5,092 nt of DNA from Lachnospiraceae bacterium (GTDB taxonomy: Bacteria > Bacillota_A > Clostridia > Lachnospirales > Lachnospiraceae), in NCBI GenBank assembly GCA_024689605.1, contig JAILDD010000267.1, positions 1 through 5,092 on the forward strand. The letters run 5' to 3'. Every line of letters begins with the position of its first letter. Within the stretch, counting starts at the first letter, position 1. Below, in pieces: positions 4,990 through 5,092 of the stretch. A program made the position numbers and the translations under genes. Below the pieces are notes generated by a model that was given only the letters and a program-made list of their open reading frames with translations, had not been told where the DNA came from and ran no database searches.

Positions 4990-5092
4990 TCAGATCTTAA
5001 AGAATCCTACCTCATCATTAAGATTGGTGGAAACATCATGCATGGATCTTGCACTGCCGGCAAGTGTAGTTACCGTAGCGGAGAGTTCCTCC
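4990..5092 (-). CDS. Methyl-accepting chemotaxis protein, C-terminal end (gene runs off the right edge)
   Basis: Only the last 33 codons and the TGA are in the window; in frame from 5091 they read EELSATVTTLAGSARSM then HDVSTNLNDEVGFFKI. The heptad-like 'EELSATV..L...A..M...S..L...V..FK(I/V)' ending is the characteristic tail of the chemoreceptor signalling coiled coil, where the last methylation helix finishes in a hydrophobic L...V..FK. Such receptors are membrane (sometimes soluble) dimers that control CheA through CheW and are adapted by methylation. The sensor, HAMP and hairpin-tip regions lie outside, so the ligand cannot be stated. The presence of the gene suggests a chemotactic organism. 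It points the same way as every other gene here and is separated from the MutS2-like gene by about 680 nt holding the candidate RNA. Confidence 0.85.
   Translation of the reverse strand, partial: EELSATVTTLAGSARSMHDVSTNLNDEVGFFKI

Noticed and set aside
1..5092. CRISPR array, tRNA or rRNA genes, or a transposase
   Set aside because: No regularly spaced direct repeats, no tRNA cloverleaf or rRNA signature, and no transposase motifs were seen on either strand.

Overview
The window looks like chromosomal DNA of a motile Gram-positive Clostridia member, most likely Lachnospiraceae. That reading rests on the protein sequences (S9, L13, an Smr-less MutS2-like ATPase, a chemoreceptor end), the AGGAGG-type ribosome binding sites and the sigma-A consensus promoters. 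The genus cannot be told from the sequence. Every gene I can support lies on the minus strand, so transcription runs from high to low coordinates.

In transcription order: (1) 5092-4990 is the last 33 codons of a methyl-accepting chemotaxis protein, followed by a hairpin and probable terminator at 4865-4910. (2) 4989-4314 has no protein gene but is not empty. A near-consensus promoter at 4719-4747 and a strong intrinsic terminator at 4469-4510 bound a transcript of about 240 nt with an 11-bp closing stem and internal hairpins. I read this as a small non-coding RNA gene of a family I do not recognise. Between it and the next gene lie two diverged copies of a roughly 40-bp hairpin-forming repeat plus another palindrome. 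(3) 4313-2418 is an Smr-less MutS2-like ATPase. (4) 2349-1537 is a GNAT-family acetyltransferase with an unassigned C-terminal region. (5) A perfect-consensus promoter (TTGACA, 17 bp, TATAAT) at 1382-1410 and a structured leader of about 140 nt drive rplM (L13) and rpsI (S9), 15 nt apart, ending at a strong terminator at 337-376. (6) 336-143 carries palindromic and iteron-like GGG/TTTAACCC repeats upstream of a ParB-family gene that runs off the left edge. That gene appears to start with CTG behind a strong Shine-Dalgarno sequence.

How the parts relate: rplM and rpsI form a standard two-gene ribosomal operon with its own promoter and terminator. The MutS2-like gene and the acetyltransferase gene are co-oriented 68 nt apart and may share a transcript. 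No terminator is visible between the acetyltransferase gene and the rplM promoter, so some readthrough is possible. The ParB-like gene is of the type common on plasmids and integrative elements, which hints that an accessory region begins just past the ribosomal terminator. The best candidate for something undescribed is the orphan RNA gene at 4470-4712 with its repeat-rich surroundings.
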